From positions 62,001 through 126,000 of the forward strand of contig JAOSKE010000002.1 of assembly GCA_027493775.1 (NCBI GenBank): 64,000 nucleotides of DNA, read 5' to 3'. The notes beneath the pieces are model-generated. The model was given only the letters and a program-made list of their open reading frames with translations. It was not told the DNA's origin and did not search any database. This document shows positions 49,245 to 59,109 of this stretch, in pieces; position 1 is the stretch's first letter; every line of letters starts with the position of its first letter. A program made the position numbers and the translations under genes. Source of the DNA: Kiritimatiellia bacterium. GTDB taxonomy: Bacteria > Verrucomicrobiota > Kiritimatiellia > CAIVKH01.

Positions 49245-50906
49245 CTACCCCACATCCACAATCGAAGGATCGTAATCTGCCGGGGACTCAAAACCGAGGA
49301 GCTTCAGAAAAGTCGCCGTGAGACTGGTAATGCCCAAGCCCCCTTTTTCTGCAGTGGCGGAAAGACGCAGATTCGCCGTTCCATCCGCATCCCAAATAAA
49401 ACACGGCACGGGATTCAAGGAGTGGCTGGTCTTCGCTTTCGGATGGCCTGTACGCGGGTCTATCGCAACTTCGCCCTTCTTGTTCCGCTCGTACATATCG
49501 TCGGCATTTCCGTGGTCTGCAGTGAGAATCAAAATACCGCCAGCCGCTTTTAGCGCTTCGATCAAGCGGCCCACGCAAAGGTCGGTCGCCTCGACGGAAA
49601 TTTGGACAGCGAGCGGGACGCCGGTATGTCCGACCATGTCGCCGTTGGGATAGTTGAGCCGAATAGAGCGGTGCTTGTTGTTGCGGATCGAATCCACAAC
49701 AATATCGGTGATCTCCGCAGCCTTCATCCACGGACGCTCTTCAAACGGCACGCGGTCGGACTTAACCTCAACGTAGTCCTCCAATTTCTCGTCGAACTTT
49801 CCGAGGCGATTGCCATTGAAGAAATAGGTGACGTGCCCAAATTTTTGCGTCTCACTCGTGGCGAGGATGGACACGCCGCTGGCGGTGAGATATTCGCCGA
49901 TGGTGCGATCTATCGCTGGCGGCGAAACGAGATACTTTTTCGGGGTATGCGTGTCGCCGTCGTACTGCATCATTCCGGCGAAGACGACCTGAGGTTTGGG
50001 GCCGCGCTCAAATTTCGTAAAATTATCTTCCTCAAACGCGCGACAGGTTTCCATCGCACGGTCACCACGGAAATTGATCATCACCACGCTATCATTCGTC
50101 TGCAACGTGCCGACGGGCTTTCCGTCGCGGACGATGACGAACGGCGGCAGGTCTTGATCAATCACCGCCGGATTGTCCGCGCGATACTTCTCAATCGCCG
50201 CACGGGCGGAGGGAAATTGCGGGCCTTCGCCACGCCAGTGAATCTTCCAACCGCGCTCCACGAGCGGCCAATTCGCCTCGTAGCGATCCATCGTAATGAC
50301 CTGACGGCCACCGCCGGAGGCGATGGCATAGTCGCAACCGTCCGTGCTCAATTCTTTCAGCAGGGCTTCCAGTTGGTCCACATAGTCCAGCGCTGACTGT
50401 GGCGAAACATCGCGACCATCGAGCAGAATGTGCACGCGAACGGTCTTCACCCCCACCGCGTGCGCTTCCTTGAGCATCGCGAGCAGATGGCGAATGTGAC
50501 TGTGTACGTTGCCGTCGGATAGGAGACCGAGGAGGTGCAACTGTGAGTGGTGCCGTGTGACGTTGCCGACCAGCTCTTTCCAGACATCGCCTTCAAACAA
50601 CGCGCGGCTGTTGATGGCGTTTTCGACGAGGCTGGCGCCTTGGTGAAACACACGCCCCGCACCGATCGCGTTATGACCGACCTCGCTGTTGCCCATATCC
50701 TCGTCCGTCGGCATTCCCACCGCACGCCCGTGCGCTTTGAGTTCAGTATAAACGGCGTGCTGCTTCAGCCACTCCCAGTTCGGCTTGTAGGCGGCGGCGA
50801 CGAAATCGCCCTCTTTATACTTTCCGATTCCGGTGCCATCCATAATTGCTAGGACGACCGGGCCGCGGGGGCCGGCGTAGGAGGTTAGTTTTTTTAGCGC
50901 TGGCAT
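49245..50906 (-). CDS. gpmI: 2,3-Bisphosphoglycerate-independent phosphoglycerate mutase
   Basis: This 553-residue cytoplasmic metalloenzyme interconverts 3- and 2-phosphoglycerate in glycolysis. It has the metal site VLAIMDGTGIG, the phosphoserine S74 in MGNSEVGHNAIGAGR, LLDGRDVSP, and LTADHGNADDM near the C-terminus. It is longer than the usual 510-residue bacterial form and resembles the long class. ATG 50906 has AGGAG 7 nt upstream; an N-terminal extension upstream is unsupported. Confidence 0.95.
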   Translation of the reverse strand: MPALKKLTSYAGPRGPVVLAIMDGTGIGKYKEGDFVAAAYKPNWEWLKQHAVYTELKAHGRAVGMPTDEDMGNSEVGHNAIGAGRVFHQGASLVENAINSRALFEGDVWKELVGNVTRHHSQLHLLGLLSDGNVHSHIRHLLAMLKEAHAVGVKTVRVHILLDGRDVSPQSALDYVDQLEALLKELSTDGCDYAIASGGGRQVITMDRYEANWPLVERGWKIHWRGEGPQFPSARAAIEKYRADNPAVIDQDLPPFVIVRDGKPVGTLQTNDSVVMINFRGDRAMETCRAFEEDNFTKFERGPKPQVVFAGMMQYDGDTHTPKKYLVSPPAIDRTIGEYLTASGVSILATSETQKFGHVTYFFNGNRLGKFDEKLEDYVEVKSDRVPFEERPWMKAAEITDIVVDSIRNNKHRSIRLNYPNGDMVGHTGVPLAVQISVEATDLCVGRLIEALKAAGGILILTADHGNADDMYERNKKGEVAIDPRTGHPKAKTSHSLNPVPCFIWDADGTANLRLSATAEKGGLGITSLTATFLKLLGFESPADYDPSIVDVG

Positions 50907-51054
50907 GAGATTGCTCCTGTGAGTGAAAATTCGTGCGACACGGTACGCGCCGCGCGCGCGCAATCAAGCCTTTCCGCATCGAAATACAAGAAGGCGCTTT
51001 TGGAGAAAAACAAATTGCGCACAAATCACAGGCGGTTAGTATAAGGAAAGAGTT

Positions 51055-51273
51055 ATGAAATCGTCACGTCGTCGCGCGACGCCACCTATTATTAACTTCG
51101 GCAAACTGCGGATAGACTTTCCCAGTCGGGAACGTCCGCTCAAGGACAACCTCAAGTTTGTCGCGTTTGTTGCCGTGCTCCTCGCAATTTTCCTCCTGCT
51201 CTACCAGTTTCAAGCGAGCTGGCTCACCTCCCGAAATGTGCGTGAGGCGACACCCGCGACGGCTGCCCCATAA
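51055..51273 (+). CDS. Small single-pass membrane protein
   Basis: The 72-residue protein has a basic N-terminus, a hydrophobic helix at about 36-54, and a short Ala/Thr tail. AAGGAAAG lies 5 nt before ATG 51055. I do not recognise the family. It precedes the ABC-exporter genes on the same strand with about 118 bp between, so it may be co-transcribed. Confidence 0.55.
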   Translation: MKSSRRRATPPIINFGKLRIDFPSRERPLKDNLKFVAFVAVLLAIFLLLYQFQASWLTSRNVREATPATAAP

Positions 51274-51391
51274 GTCGGGGGATGTTTTTCCACCCGCGCG
51301 TTCATCTCTTGCGAAATTTTATTTCTGTCGTATTGTGCGCGACGGCAAAGAGGATGAATACGCCCACAACAGCACAGGACGCACCGCATAC

Positions 51392-53089
51392 GTGAGTACC
51401 CGGTCTGCAAAGCGACAACCGAAGGCCCGCGTGATCTCGAACCAAGGCCAGCGCGCCACGCGACTCGTAGGTGCGTTGCGTCTCGGTTCCGCTGCCGCAA
51501 TGGTCGGCGCAATCGCTGCAATCGGACGCACGCTTGACAGCGGCACAGATGCCGCCGCAACGACCGCGCTCCTCTTTACCGCACTCGCCGCCATCCTCGC
51601 GTTCTCCGAATTTGGCGTCGGTGGCAGAGCGGCCCGCGCAGAAGAACGTCGCATTCGCCGCGCCTTGCTCACGCGCCAGTTTGCCGCAGGCGCGGATGGA
51701 ACATCACTGCGCAACGAATTTCCGCCAGGCCGCGTGATTCCGATGTTCAACGACGGCGCCGAGCGCATCACGAACTACAAACAGATTTACTGGGGATCCA
51801 CCCTCGCCGCGATGATGATTCCGTTGATGGTACTGCTCTACATCGGCATCGCCATTGACCCGGTTGTCGGGTTCACAACACTGGTACTCGTGCCGATCAT
51901 TCCGCTCGCCATCGGCGGGTTTATGAAGCTATTTCGAAAAACATCCGCCAACTCGCGGAAACAACGCGGGGCGCTGGCCAGTCGCTATCTCGATGCCATC
52001 CGCAATCTTGTCACGATTCGATTGCTCGGTGCCGGGGACCGAATCGAAGCTGAGTTGCGCACGGCGGGCGAGCGGAATCGTGGCGCAATTATGCGGCTGC
52101 TCGCGGGAAATCAGGTGGTCATCATCGTGATGGACGGAATATTTTCCCTCGTCTTGATCTGCGCCGTCGCATTGCTCGTCGTCGCGCGTCACGAGGTCAT
52201 GACCACAGGCGACGCGCTCAGTATTATGCTGCTGACGGTACTACTCCTTGAGCCCCTGCAGCAAGTGGCGGGGTTCTTCTACATTGGAATGGGCGGCATC
52301 GCCGCGCAGCGCGAAATCCGCTCATTTCTTGCTGCAACAGATCAGAAACCACCGAAAGCCGACGCGATCAAACAAGCGCCCGCACCCATCCCACTCGTAG
52401 CATCGCGCCCCGACGAGTCCGTGGCGATCAGTATGGACAATGTCTCTTTCGGCTACGACCGCAACACGGTTCTCTCCAACGTGAATCTGCGCGTGACACG
52501 CGGCGAGCGCGTCGCACTGGTTGGGCCGTCGGGTGTGGGAAAGTCCACGCTGATGGCGCTCCTTCGCGGAACGTTGCCGCCGCAGGACGGACAGATTTTT
52601 ATCGCTGGCCACGACGCGGACAAAGAGCACATGGCGGAAACCCGCGCTGCGAGCGCAGCGGTGGGACAAACCACGTGGCTCTTCACGGGAACTATCGCCG
52701 ACAACCTGCGACTTGCTCAGCCAACGGCGACGGATGAGCAACTCTGGGATGCGTTGCGTCAGGCGCAAGTGGCGGATGAAATTGCAGGAATGCCGCGCGG
52801 ACTCGACACCTATTTGGGCGAAGGCGCGGGTCTTATTTCCGGCGGCCAAGCACAGCGCATTTCACTGGCGCAAGCGTTGCTCTCCGGGCGTACCGTGCTG
52901 CTCCTCGACGAGCCGACCAGCCATGTGGACATCGAGTCCGAGTCCGCGATCATCAATGCCATCGCAGCGCTCCCGCGTGATCGTACCATTGTACTCATCA
53001 CCCACCGCCCGTCTCTTTTGAAACTTGCGGATACGGTCTATACGCTCAGCGACGGGCAATTAAAGAAGGAAGAACTCTCTCGTGTCTGA
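51392..53089 (+). CDS. cydD: CydD-like ABC exporter half (membrane and ATPase domains fused)
   Basis: This half-transporter has six membrane helices (about 25-280) and an ATPase with Walker A GPSGVGKST, signature ISGGQAQRISLAQALL and Walker B VLLLDEPTSHVD. Its pairing with the next gene matches CydDC, which exports cysteine and glutathione to the periplasm for cytochrome bd and cytochrome c maturation. The start is uncertain: GTG 51392 gives a sensible N-terminus, GTG 51335 is an alternative, and neither has a clear ribosome site. The stop overlaps the next start by 8 bp. No cydAB lies in the window, so a different thiol or drug substrate is possible. Confidence 0.72.
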   Translation: MSTRSAKRQPKARVISNQGQRATRLVGALRLGSAAAMVGAIAAIGRTLDSGTDAAATTALLFTALAAILAFSEFGVGGRAARAEERRIRRALLTRQFAAGADGTSLRNEFPPGRVIPMFNDGAERITNYKQIYWGSTLAAMMIPLMVLLYIGIAIDPVVGFTTLVLVPIIPLAIGGFMKLFRKTSANSRKQRGALASRYLDAIRNLVTIRLLGAGDRIEAELRTAGERNRGAIMRLLAGNQVVIIVMDGIFSLVLICAVALLVVARHEVMTTGDALSIMLLTVLLLEPLQQVAGFFYIGMGGIAAQREIRSFLAATDQKPPKADAIKQAPAPIPLVASRPDESVAISMDNVSFGYDRNTVLSNVNLRVTRGERVALVGPSGVGKSTLMALLRGTLPPQDGQIFIAGHDADKEHMAETRAASAAVGQTTWLFTGTIADNLRLAQPTATDEQLWDALRQAQVADEIAGMPRGLDTYLGEGAGLISGGQAQRISLAQALLSGRTVLLLDEPTSHVDIESESAIINAIAALPRDRTIVLITHRPSLLKLADTVYTLSDGQLKKEELSRV

Positions 53090-54893
53090 ACCCGGCGCCC
53101 AGAAAGCGAACAGTGCAACCGCTGCGGTGGGCAACGAGACGGACGGCCCGGCGCTCGGAACTTTGCTTCGCTGGCTGCTTGGAATAACGCGCCCGGTCCA
53201 CAAGCCACTCTTCTTCTCCGCCGCGTGCCGCATTTTGAATCTTACGCTCGACCTCGCGCTCTTCGGCACGGCGGCGGGTGGCGTCGTCGCAATCATCACA
53301 GGCGCAGGGCACACGGCGACGATCATCTCCGCGCTGATCGCATTATCGTTAATCAAGGCAGGGATGTTCTACCTCGAACAATTCAGCGGCCACTATGTGG
53401 CGTTCAAAGCGCTGGAATTACTTCGCGTCCATGTCTTCTCCTCAATGTGGCCAAAGGCGCCGGCGATTGTTTCGCACTCGCGCTCCGGCGATGTGCTTAC
53501 GAGTTTGACGCGCGACGTGGATCGAATCGAAGTCGTCTATGCGCACACCTTCGCGCCCGTCGTCTCCGCGTATGTCGTCGGCATCGGCGCAGTTCTTGCC
53601 GCCGGTCTCACGATTGGCTGGGCGATTACCGGCGTCGCGGCCGGCTGCCTCGCATTCTCTCTCCTGATCGTGCCGTATGTGGGTGTAGGCCCTTCGATGA
53701 AGTCCACGCGACAAATGCTCGCGCGCCGACGTGACCTCGCGCACCACGTCACGGACTCCGTGTATGGACTCGATGAAGTGCTCGGCTACGGTCTTGAAGA
53801 GCAGCGTCTGTCCGAAACGGATGCGCAAGGCAAGTTGGTTGGCGATTCCTCGCAGCCACCGCGCGACTGGGCGGGGTTCCGGCGCGGCGCAAACGTGGCA
53901 GCATCGCTCATCGCTTCGTTCTCTATCGTCTGGTTTGGCCGCAACACACTCTCTCCGATTGCCATCGCCGCGCTCGCGGCAATGGCGCTTCGCGTATTTG
54001 AAGGGCCGCGTGGAATTGAGGACGCGACCGGCTATCTCGATCACTCCCTCGCCGCGGCGCGCCGACTCTGGCACATCAGCCACATCCCCGCTCGCGTGAG
54101 CGATGGACCCGACACCTTCGCACCCGACCACGCCCCGGCGATTACATTCACGAATGTGAGTTACGCCTATCCGAGTCGCGACGGCTCTCCCAATAAAAAT
54201 GCGCTGACGAACGTATCCATCAATATCCCCGCTGGCGGGCACGCCATTCTCGTTGGCCGCTCCGGCTCGGGCAAATCCACCCTCGTCCAACTCCTGCAAC
54301 GATACGACGATCCCGGCAGCGGCTCCATCACCGTAGGCGGCCAGTCCACCAACTGCTACACCCTGAACTCACTGCGTCGCAACATCGTCTCGGTATCTCA
54401 AAAGAACCAACTGTTGGAAACCAGTCTCGCCGAAAACCTCCGCCTTGGCGCTCCCGATGCGACAGACGAGGAGCTATGGGCCGCACTAAGGCTCGCGGGC
54501 CTTGCCGATGAAATCGAAGCGATGCCCGATCGCCTAGCGACTCACGCAGGCCGCAACGGCTCTGCGCTTTCCGGCGGACAAGCCCAGCGCCTTTGTCTTG
54601 CGCGTACGCTGCTGATGAAGCCGAGTGTTCTCGTACTCGACGAGTTCACCGCCAACCTCGACATCGCGCGCGAAGAGCAAATTCGCAAAGCCCTCGCGGC
54701 TTGGGAACACAAACCCACCATCATCGAAGTGACCCACCGCCTCCGTGCCACCGCCGACGCCGACCTCATCGTCGTAATGGATCGCGGTCAAGTCATCGCC
54801 ACCGGCGCCCCCGCAGAGATCACGGAAGAGACGATTGAGAGCCTCTTCCAAAACCCCACCGCCGCTGTCGGCGAGTTAGCAACTCACAAATAG
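53082..54893 (+). CDS. cydC: CydC-like ABC exporter half
   Basis: The 603-residue partner half-transporter has membrane helices over about 30-310 and the DVDRIEVVYAHTFAPVVSAYV segment typical of CydC-type proteins. Its ATPase has GRSGSGKST, signature LSGGQAQRLCLARTLL and LVLDEFTANLD. It should form a heterodimer with the upstream protein in the inner membrane. The DEFT in place of the usual DEPT at Walker B is a small deviation. It may serve thiol export for cytochrome assembly, relevant to the diheme NorC protein, but that link is inferred. Confidence 0.72.
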   Translation: MSEPGAQKANSATAAVGNETDGPALGTLLRWLLGITRPVHKPLFFSAACRILNLTLDLALFGTAAGGVVAIITGAGHTATIISALIALSLIKAGMFYLEQFSGHYVAFKALELLRVHVFSSMWPKAPAIVSHSRSGDVLTSLTRDVDRIEVVYAHTFAPVVSAYVVGIGAVLAAGLTIGWAITGVAAGCLAFSLLIVPYVGVGPSMKSTRQMLARRRDLAHHVTDSVYGLDEVLGYGLEEQRLSETDAQGKLVGDSSQPPRDWAGFRRGANVAASLIASFSIVWFGRNTLSPIAIAALAAMALRVFEGPRGIEDATGYLDHSLAAARRLWHISHIPARVSDGPDTFAPDHAPAITFTNVSYAYPSRDGSPNKNALTNVSINIPAGGHAILVGRSGSGKSTLVQLLQRYDDPGSGSITVGGQSTNCYTLNSLRRNIVSVSQKNQLLETSLAENLRLGAPDATDEELWAALRLAGLADEIEAMPDRLATHAGRNGSALSGGQAQRLCLARTLLMKPSVLVLDEFTANLDIAREEQIRKALAAWEHKPTIIEVTHRLRATADADLIVVMDRGQVIATGAPAEITEETIESLFQNPTAAVGELATHK

Positions 54894-55376
54894 CCCCGCG
54901 AATTCATCCCACCGAGACGATTCCAGAAGATCCACAACACCAGATGGGGTCAGAGGTCCTCAGTATTGACAGATTTTGCTTTGGGCTTACTGCTAACCTG
55001 CTCCATCGGTGATTTGAGACAAGACAAAAGGCGTGTTGACAACGATCTGGGGAGGGTTGACGATTAACCGCGTGGTTCGTTTGCGGGCCGAATTATGGCG
55101 CAAAATCGTGGGAAACCAGATATGTTGCAACCGAATGAACTTTCCTGCTGTGGCTTCGACTCCTACTCTGAGTCCATCGCCTCATTCTCGTCACCAAACC
55201 CTGTGACAACTCACTCGAACAACCGCCTACAACAGCACCGTATTAGCCGACTTCACTCGCCCGCCTCAGCGGTCTATTCGTCCAGAATATGCGTTCATCT
55301 GTACTCCGAGAAGACGCTAAATAGAAAATGTCTTTACTCGACCCGAATAGACTCCAATAGACCCGAAGAATAACTC
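54894..55376. other. Non-coding region before the degenerate accessory segment
   Basis: These 483 bp have no supported gene. At 54945-54958 a GGGGTCAGAGGTCC-like motif appears; similar GGGGTC motifs flank the IS110 remnant at 58 kb and a repeat at 58.7 kb, hinting at old insertion ends. Composition is less biased than in neighbouring genes. Confidence 0.5.
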
Positions 55377-57351
55377 ATGAAAGAGTCGAACACGCATCCC
55401 CAAGCCGCTGTCGGGATCGCCGCGCTTTTGACCGCGCTATGTCTTGTTTCATTTGCGTCGCCTTCTCCCCGCTCCGAAGAACCCACCGCCATTGATGCCG
55501 AGCAATCGGACGCTATCCCGTGAATGTCGGCGGCTTCGTCATTCAGGTTGCCGATACGGGTTATACTAATGCTTATGTGTTCCCGCCTAATACCTGGATT
55601 GATCCGGGCCGGTTCCTGCTGCTGGGCGGATCGCTGGTGACGAATCGCGATTTGGAAGTGGATTTCACCATGCCCAACCGGTTCGCCAATGACGCAACAG
55701 CGGCGGTGCGGCTCGCAGCGGAAGTGGGCACGAATCCCAACACTTGGGCGACGGATGGCGACATATTTCCTTGGCCGCCGCTATCTGGCGCGGTGTCCGA
55801 CTGGTGGGGTAGCGACTCGTATGAAATCGCCAACGGCTGGAATCCCTTGGTATTCGACGAAAACGCCAACGGGATACCCGATAGTTGGGAGATGGCATTT
55901 CCAGGCACCAATCTGTATGCGGATGCGGATGAGGACGGCATCTCAAATGATGATGAATTGGCACAAAATAGCGATCCCAACGATATAAACTCCACCATGG
56001 CCCAGCCCTATGTTACCAGGTATGAATCCTCGATGCCGGGTTGGGAAAACGATGGAATGACGGATATTGGCTTGGAGGGATGGGTCAAAACCTATTTCGA
56101 GGGATTAAAGGCGGATATGGATTTGTGTGTTTGGGTTAAAGAGGGTCGCACGCAAGAGGAATTTCGGGTGGTGTGGCGGGGCGCAACTCAAAAAGGGATC
56201 CACTGGCTCAGTGAGCAGGAGGTTGTGACCAGCGCCAGCGCAGGAGCCGATACGCGGCCTTACTTATTCGTGCAGGATCTCGGCATGCACCGGACTATAC
56301 GAACACCTTGGGCGGCGAGTATAAGATGGCCATCATTAAAGTGGATACCGTTGACGTCCATTCTTCCGACACCGACACGCACAAGATTTCGGCCGTCTCC
56401 GGGGCCGCACACGCCGATCACTTCGTCTGTGTCAAAGATACCGGCGACGTCGTTCTCAGTGCCACCGTGTCGCCCAATGATCCGGCGGTTTTCGATCAGC
56501 TTGTCTGGGAAGCCGATGGCGCGACGATCACCTATCCGGCGGTGGAGACTGACAAACGGACCGCGAAGCTTTCAAGCGCGACATCACAGAGGATACCTGT
56601 TCGGATCAAGATCGGTGATTCCGTATGCTGGGAGGGTATTGTTTGGGTTGTATGGTCCTCAATTGCTCAAACGCCGATTGCCCTAAGTGAAAGCATAACG
56701 CCGACATACGGCATTGTAAGAGGTGGTTATGTGTTCACTGCCTCCATTACACCAGAAGAGATCATTTCCGATGCTAATAGGCCTGCACTTCATGGAGCAA
56801 AGACTTCTGGACCTCCTGGGGGAAACAATGTGTGCGGTGATCCGTTATCGGGAGGAGCTGATAAGCATTGGGACATCTCTCGGCAAACACGGCAGAAGGT
56901 TGTGACGAAGCCTGCAGGATGGGCTGATGCTGACTGGCTTCCGCCGCCGTGCTGGTACACGGATATTCTTACATATCCTGCCAGTGACGTCGTCGGCAAC
57001 GATGACGCCAGCACCGGTGACGAGGATGATGATCCGTACACAGCATCCGACACGAAGAAGCTTAAAAGCACGGATCAACCAACAAGCGGAGCCAAGCATA
57101 CGGCGGCCAACCTAAACGACACGTTGGAACTACGTCTTCACTTCCGCGAGTTTGCGCGATTGGAGCTTGATTCAGTGTGGTATCGGATGTCGGACTTCTT
57201 CGAGTGGCGCTTCCATCAGAATCTTAAGAAGGTCAACATCAGCGAGGCGGCGGTTGGCGTTGACCTTAATGGTGACGGAGACACTTTGGATACTGTCCCT
57301 GGATGGCGCGACAACGGGAGCTTTTTGGATACGTCCAACAACGGTTGGTAG
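55377..57351 (+). pseudogene. Decayed secreted protein with lamin-tail-like and calcium-repeat segments
   Basis: Starting at ATG 55377, a signal-peptide-like stretch (MKESNTHPQAAVGIAALL...) is followed, one frame over, by the second half of a lamin-tail-like domain (VNVGGFVIQVADTGYTNAYV). Then come thrombospondin-type calcium repeats (DENANGIPDSWEM, DADEDGISNDDEL) and, after another frame change near 56284, a beta-rich C-terminus ending with DLNGDGDTLD. Two single-base insertions would give 658 residues, so the breaks could again be sequencing errors. The start of the lamin-tail domain also seems to be missing, which favours true decay. Its product would be a large extracellular protein of unknown role. 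Confidence 0.6.
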
Positions 57352-57363
57352 GAGATGGTCGAT

Positions 57364-57981
57364 ATGAAAAAGACGCTGATGGTTTTTACTATGGTAGGTG
57401 CTGTTATGATCAATTCCTTGCATGCAGAGAACGAGCATTCACAGATCATCACGCAGCTAGCTTCGCAAAATGCGAATACTAGGAAGATCGCAGAATCCGA
57501 AGCTCTTGCACTGGGGCCTGATATTTTGCCGGTCCTTCGGGGGAGTCAATCCACAGAGGCAGAAGCAATCGTGGTTAGCTACGATTCGCTTATTGCCTCG
57601 AGCGACAAAAAGGCATCAATGGCCGCACTCGAGTTCTTCGCCCAGAGAGGAGCATCTCGCTTTCTCTCCCAATCATTGAAAGATATCCAAAATGCCGATG
57701 TTAAGCTTGCTGCCGTTCGTCGGATACGCGAGATGGGGTCAACCCGGGTGACCGGTGATCTGGCAACGCTTGTGGATACTTTGGCGGCGGAAGATGTTTA
57801 TAGAAGCGGAAGCGAGGCGGCCACTCTCCACGCGCTGTATATGGAGGAGTTGACTGGGCTAATCACATCTATTCTTGGTGAGAATGTTCCGGCGAACCAG
57901 CCTCTTGAGAAGAAAGTCCAGACTGTTCTCGACAAGGCAAGAACCGTCAAGCCTCAAGCTGCTGCTGACAAAGAGAAGTAA
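57364..57981 (+). CDS. Secreted helical-repeat protein of unknown function
   Basis: The 205-residue protein starts at ATG 57364, nine nt after AGGAG, with a signal peptide (about 1-22, ending in LHA). The rest is helical with HEAT-like repeats (ITQLASQNANTRKIAESEAL, KLAAVRRIREMGSTRVTGDLATLVD) and a Lys-rich C-terminus. It follows the decayed secreted gene by 12 bp and may once have been its partner. No family can be named. Confidence 0.6.
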   Translation: MKKTLMVFTMVGAVMINSLHAENEHSQIITQLASQNANTRKIAESEALALGPDILPVLRGSQSTEAEAIVVSYDSLIASSDKKASMAALEFFAQRGASRFLSQSLKDIQNADVKLAAVRRIREMGSTRVTGDLATLVDTLAAEDVYRSGSEAATLHALYMEELTGLITSILGENVPANQPLEKKVQTVLDKARTVKPQAAADKEK

Positions 57982-58009
57982 TGGCACGGCCCCTCGGCCC
58001 TACCGCTCC

Positions 58010-58039
58010 GAAGTAGTTGGGGTCGAAGTAGTTGGGGTC
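58010..58039. repeat. Tandem 15-bp repeat next to the IS110 remnant
   Basis: GAAGTAGTTGGGGTC occurs twice in a row (58010-58024 and 58025-58039). The second copy leads directly into the presumed left end of the insertion-sequence remnant, so it may mark the insertion junction. Confidence 0.5.
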
Positions 58040-58205
58040 AGATAGCATGAAAGGCGGTTAGAGCTCCATAGATGCGGCATAATGCCCATCAAGCAATTGA
58101 AGACGCGGCCATAGTGGCCCGTCATGTTGCCCGGAGATAACCGCCATGAACTACATTGGTATAGACTATCACAAGCGCTACTCATGGGAATGGGGTCAGC
58201 CCTGA
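58040..58205 (+). mobile_element. Remnant of an IS110-family insertion sequence (left end and transposase N-terminus)
   Basis: ATG 58146 begins MNYIGIDYHKRYS, the N-terminal RuvC-like first-Asp motif of IS110/IS1111 (DEDD) transposases. The frame then derails to a stop at 58205, so the transposase is cut after about 13 residues. The 105 bp upstream (58040-58145) are non-coding and contain hairpins such as GGCATAATGCC and GGCCATAGTGGCC. That is where IS110 elements encode their guide (bridge) RNA, so this may be its remnant. GGGGTCAG follows at 58193. Confidence 0.7.
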
Positions 58206-58259
58206 ATGGCGCTAAGTTAAGATGACCTGAGCTTGCTTGCCACGCGCCTTACCACGGTG

Positions 58260-58700
58260 GGGCACGGCCTTAAATGTTTTGCGCTATCCCCATCCCTTTC
58301 CGCGGCTTTCCGCGTGTTACTACGGATAAAAATCGTTTCGCTCACATTCGGCGCGCTCGGCTTTGCTCTGCCAACCACAGCGAAATCGAGAACAACCCAA
58401 CAGTTTGTTGTTTGGGGTAGGGCCGGATCGCCGAGCCGGCCGGAATGTTCACGATTTACCGCGACGTTCCATGTCGGGTTATTTTCGACCTTCGGTTGTT
58501 GACCCTAGAGCTACTGCGGCGCGCCCGGCGGTCACGCCCTACCAAACACGGCGAAAGCGAGAACCAGATAACAATTTGCTTTCCGCGTAATTCCGCGCAT
58601 TTCCGTGGTTAAAAATCTCTTCATTCACATTCGGCGCGCTCGGCCTTGCCCGCCTCTGGAGGGCGGTCACGCCCTACCCACTACAGCGAATTCGCGAAAA
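58260..58700. repeat. Dispersed repeat block, two partial copies
   Basis: The block contains TTTCCGCGTGTTACTACGGA (58307-58326) with AAAAATCG after it. A full copy of the GC-rich unit (TTCGGTTGTT, GCGGCGCGCCCGGCGGTCAC at about 58517-58536) and a tail with CCGCGTAATTCCGCGCATTT follow, then a shorter inverted GC piece (GGAGGGCGGTCACGCCC, 58658-58674). It has no supported gene. Similar copies at 43.8 and 49.0 kb show it is a repeat family of this genome. Confidence 0.6.
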
Positions 58701-58840
58701 AATGGGGTCGGTCCTCACTTTCGGTGGTTTTGTGAAGCAAGGCTCGCAAGGCCCGCAATCGGAGCAAATCGAAATACGCATTAATGCGTACATGATAGGC
58801 ATTAAATGCATACGAGGATCAGGAGAATGCGCTATGCGAA

Positions 58841-58995
58841 ATTAGGTGCGCGGGCCAAAATTTCCAAGGGTTGGAAGTCTTGTCCGAAAGGACTTCCAAG
58901 GGTTGGAAATTCTACGCAAATTCATCCCGACTTGGCGGAATTGACGCGAATCTGGAAAACTATTTAGGCGCAAAATTTGGGCCGGTGCGCTTAAT
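58841..58995. mobile_element. MITE-like 155-bp element with inverted ends around a hairpin
   Basis: The ends, 58841-58863 and 58973-58995, are inverted repeats with 17 of 23 positions matching. Inside, TTCCAAGGGTTGGAAGTC (58862-58879) and GACTTCCAAGGGTTGGAAA (58891-58909) form a stem with an 11-nt loop, the same core and loop length as the nor terminator hairpin. No coding capacity is seen. A non-autonomous mobile element is the best description. Confidence 0.55.
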
Positions 58996-59109
58996 TTCCG
59001 CTACTTCCGCGCCGTCACGATGAAGAGCCACCGGGACAAAGGGCGTCCCAGCTCCATGCGCTCAGCAAGTGGGTTATCCAAACCGTGGAGGTCTGACGCA
59101 CATCCTGCT

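Noticed and set aside
51353..51394. Short frame starting ATG 51353 as the CydD-like start or a leader peptide
   Set aside because: AGAGG directly touches the ATG (no spacing) and the frame ends after 13 codons without special composition; it could be in frame only with another indel.
58145..58205. Calling an active insertion sequence at 58 kb
   Set aside because: Only about 13 residues of transposase remain before the reading frame breaks.
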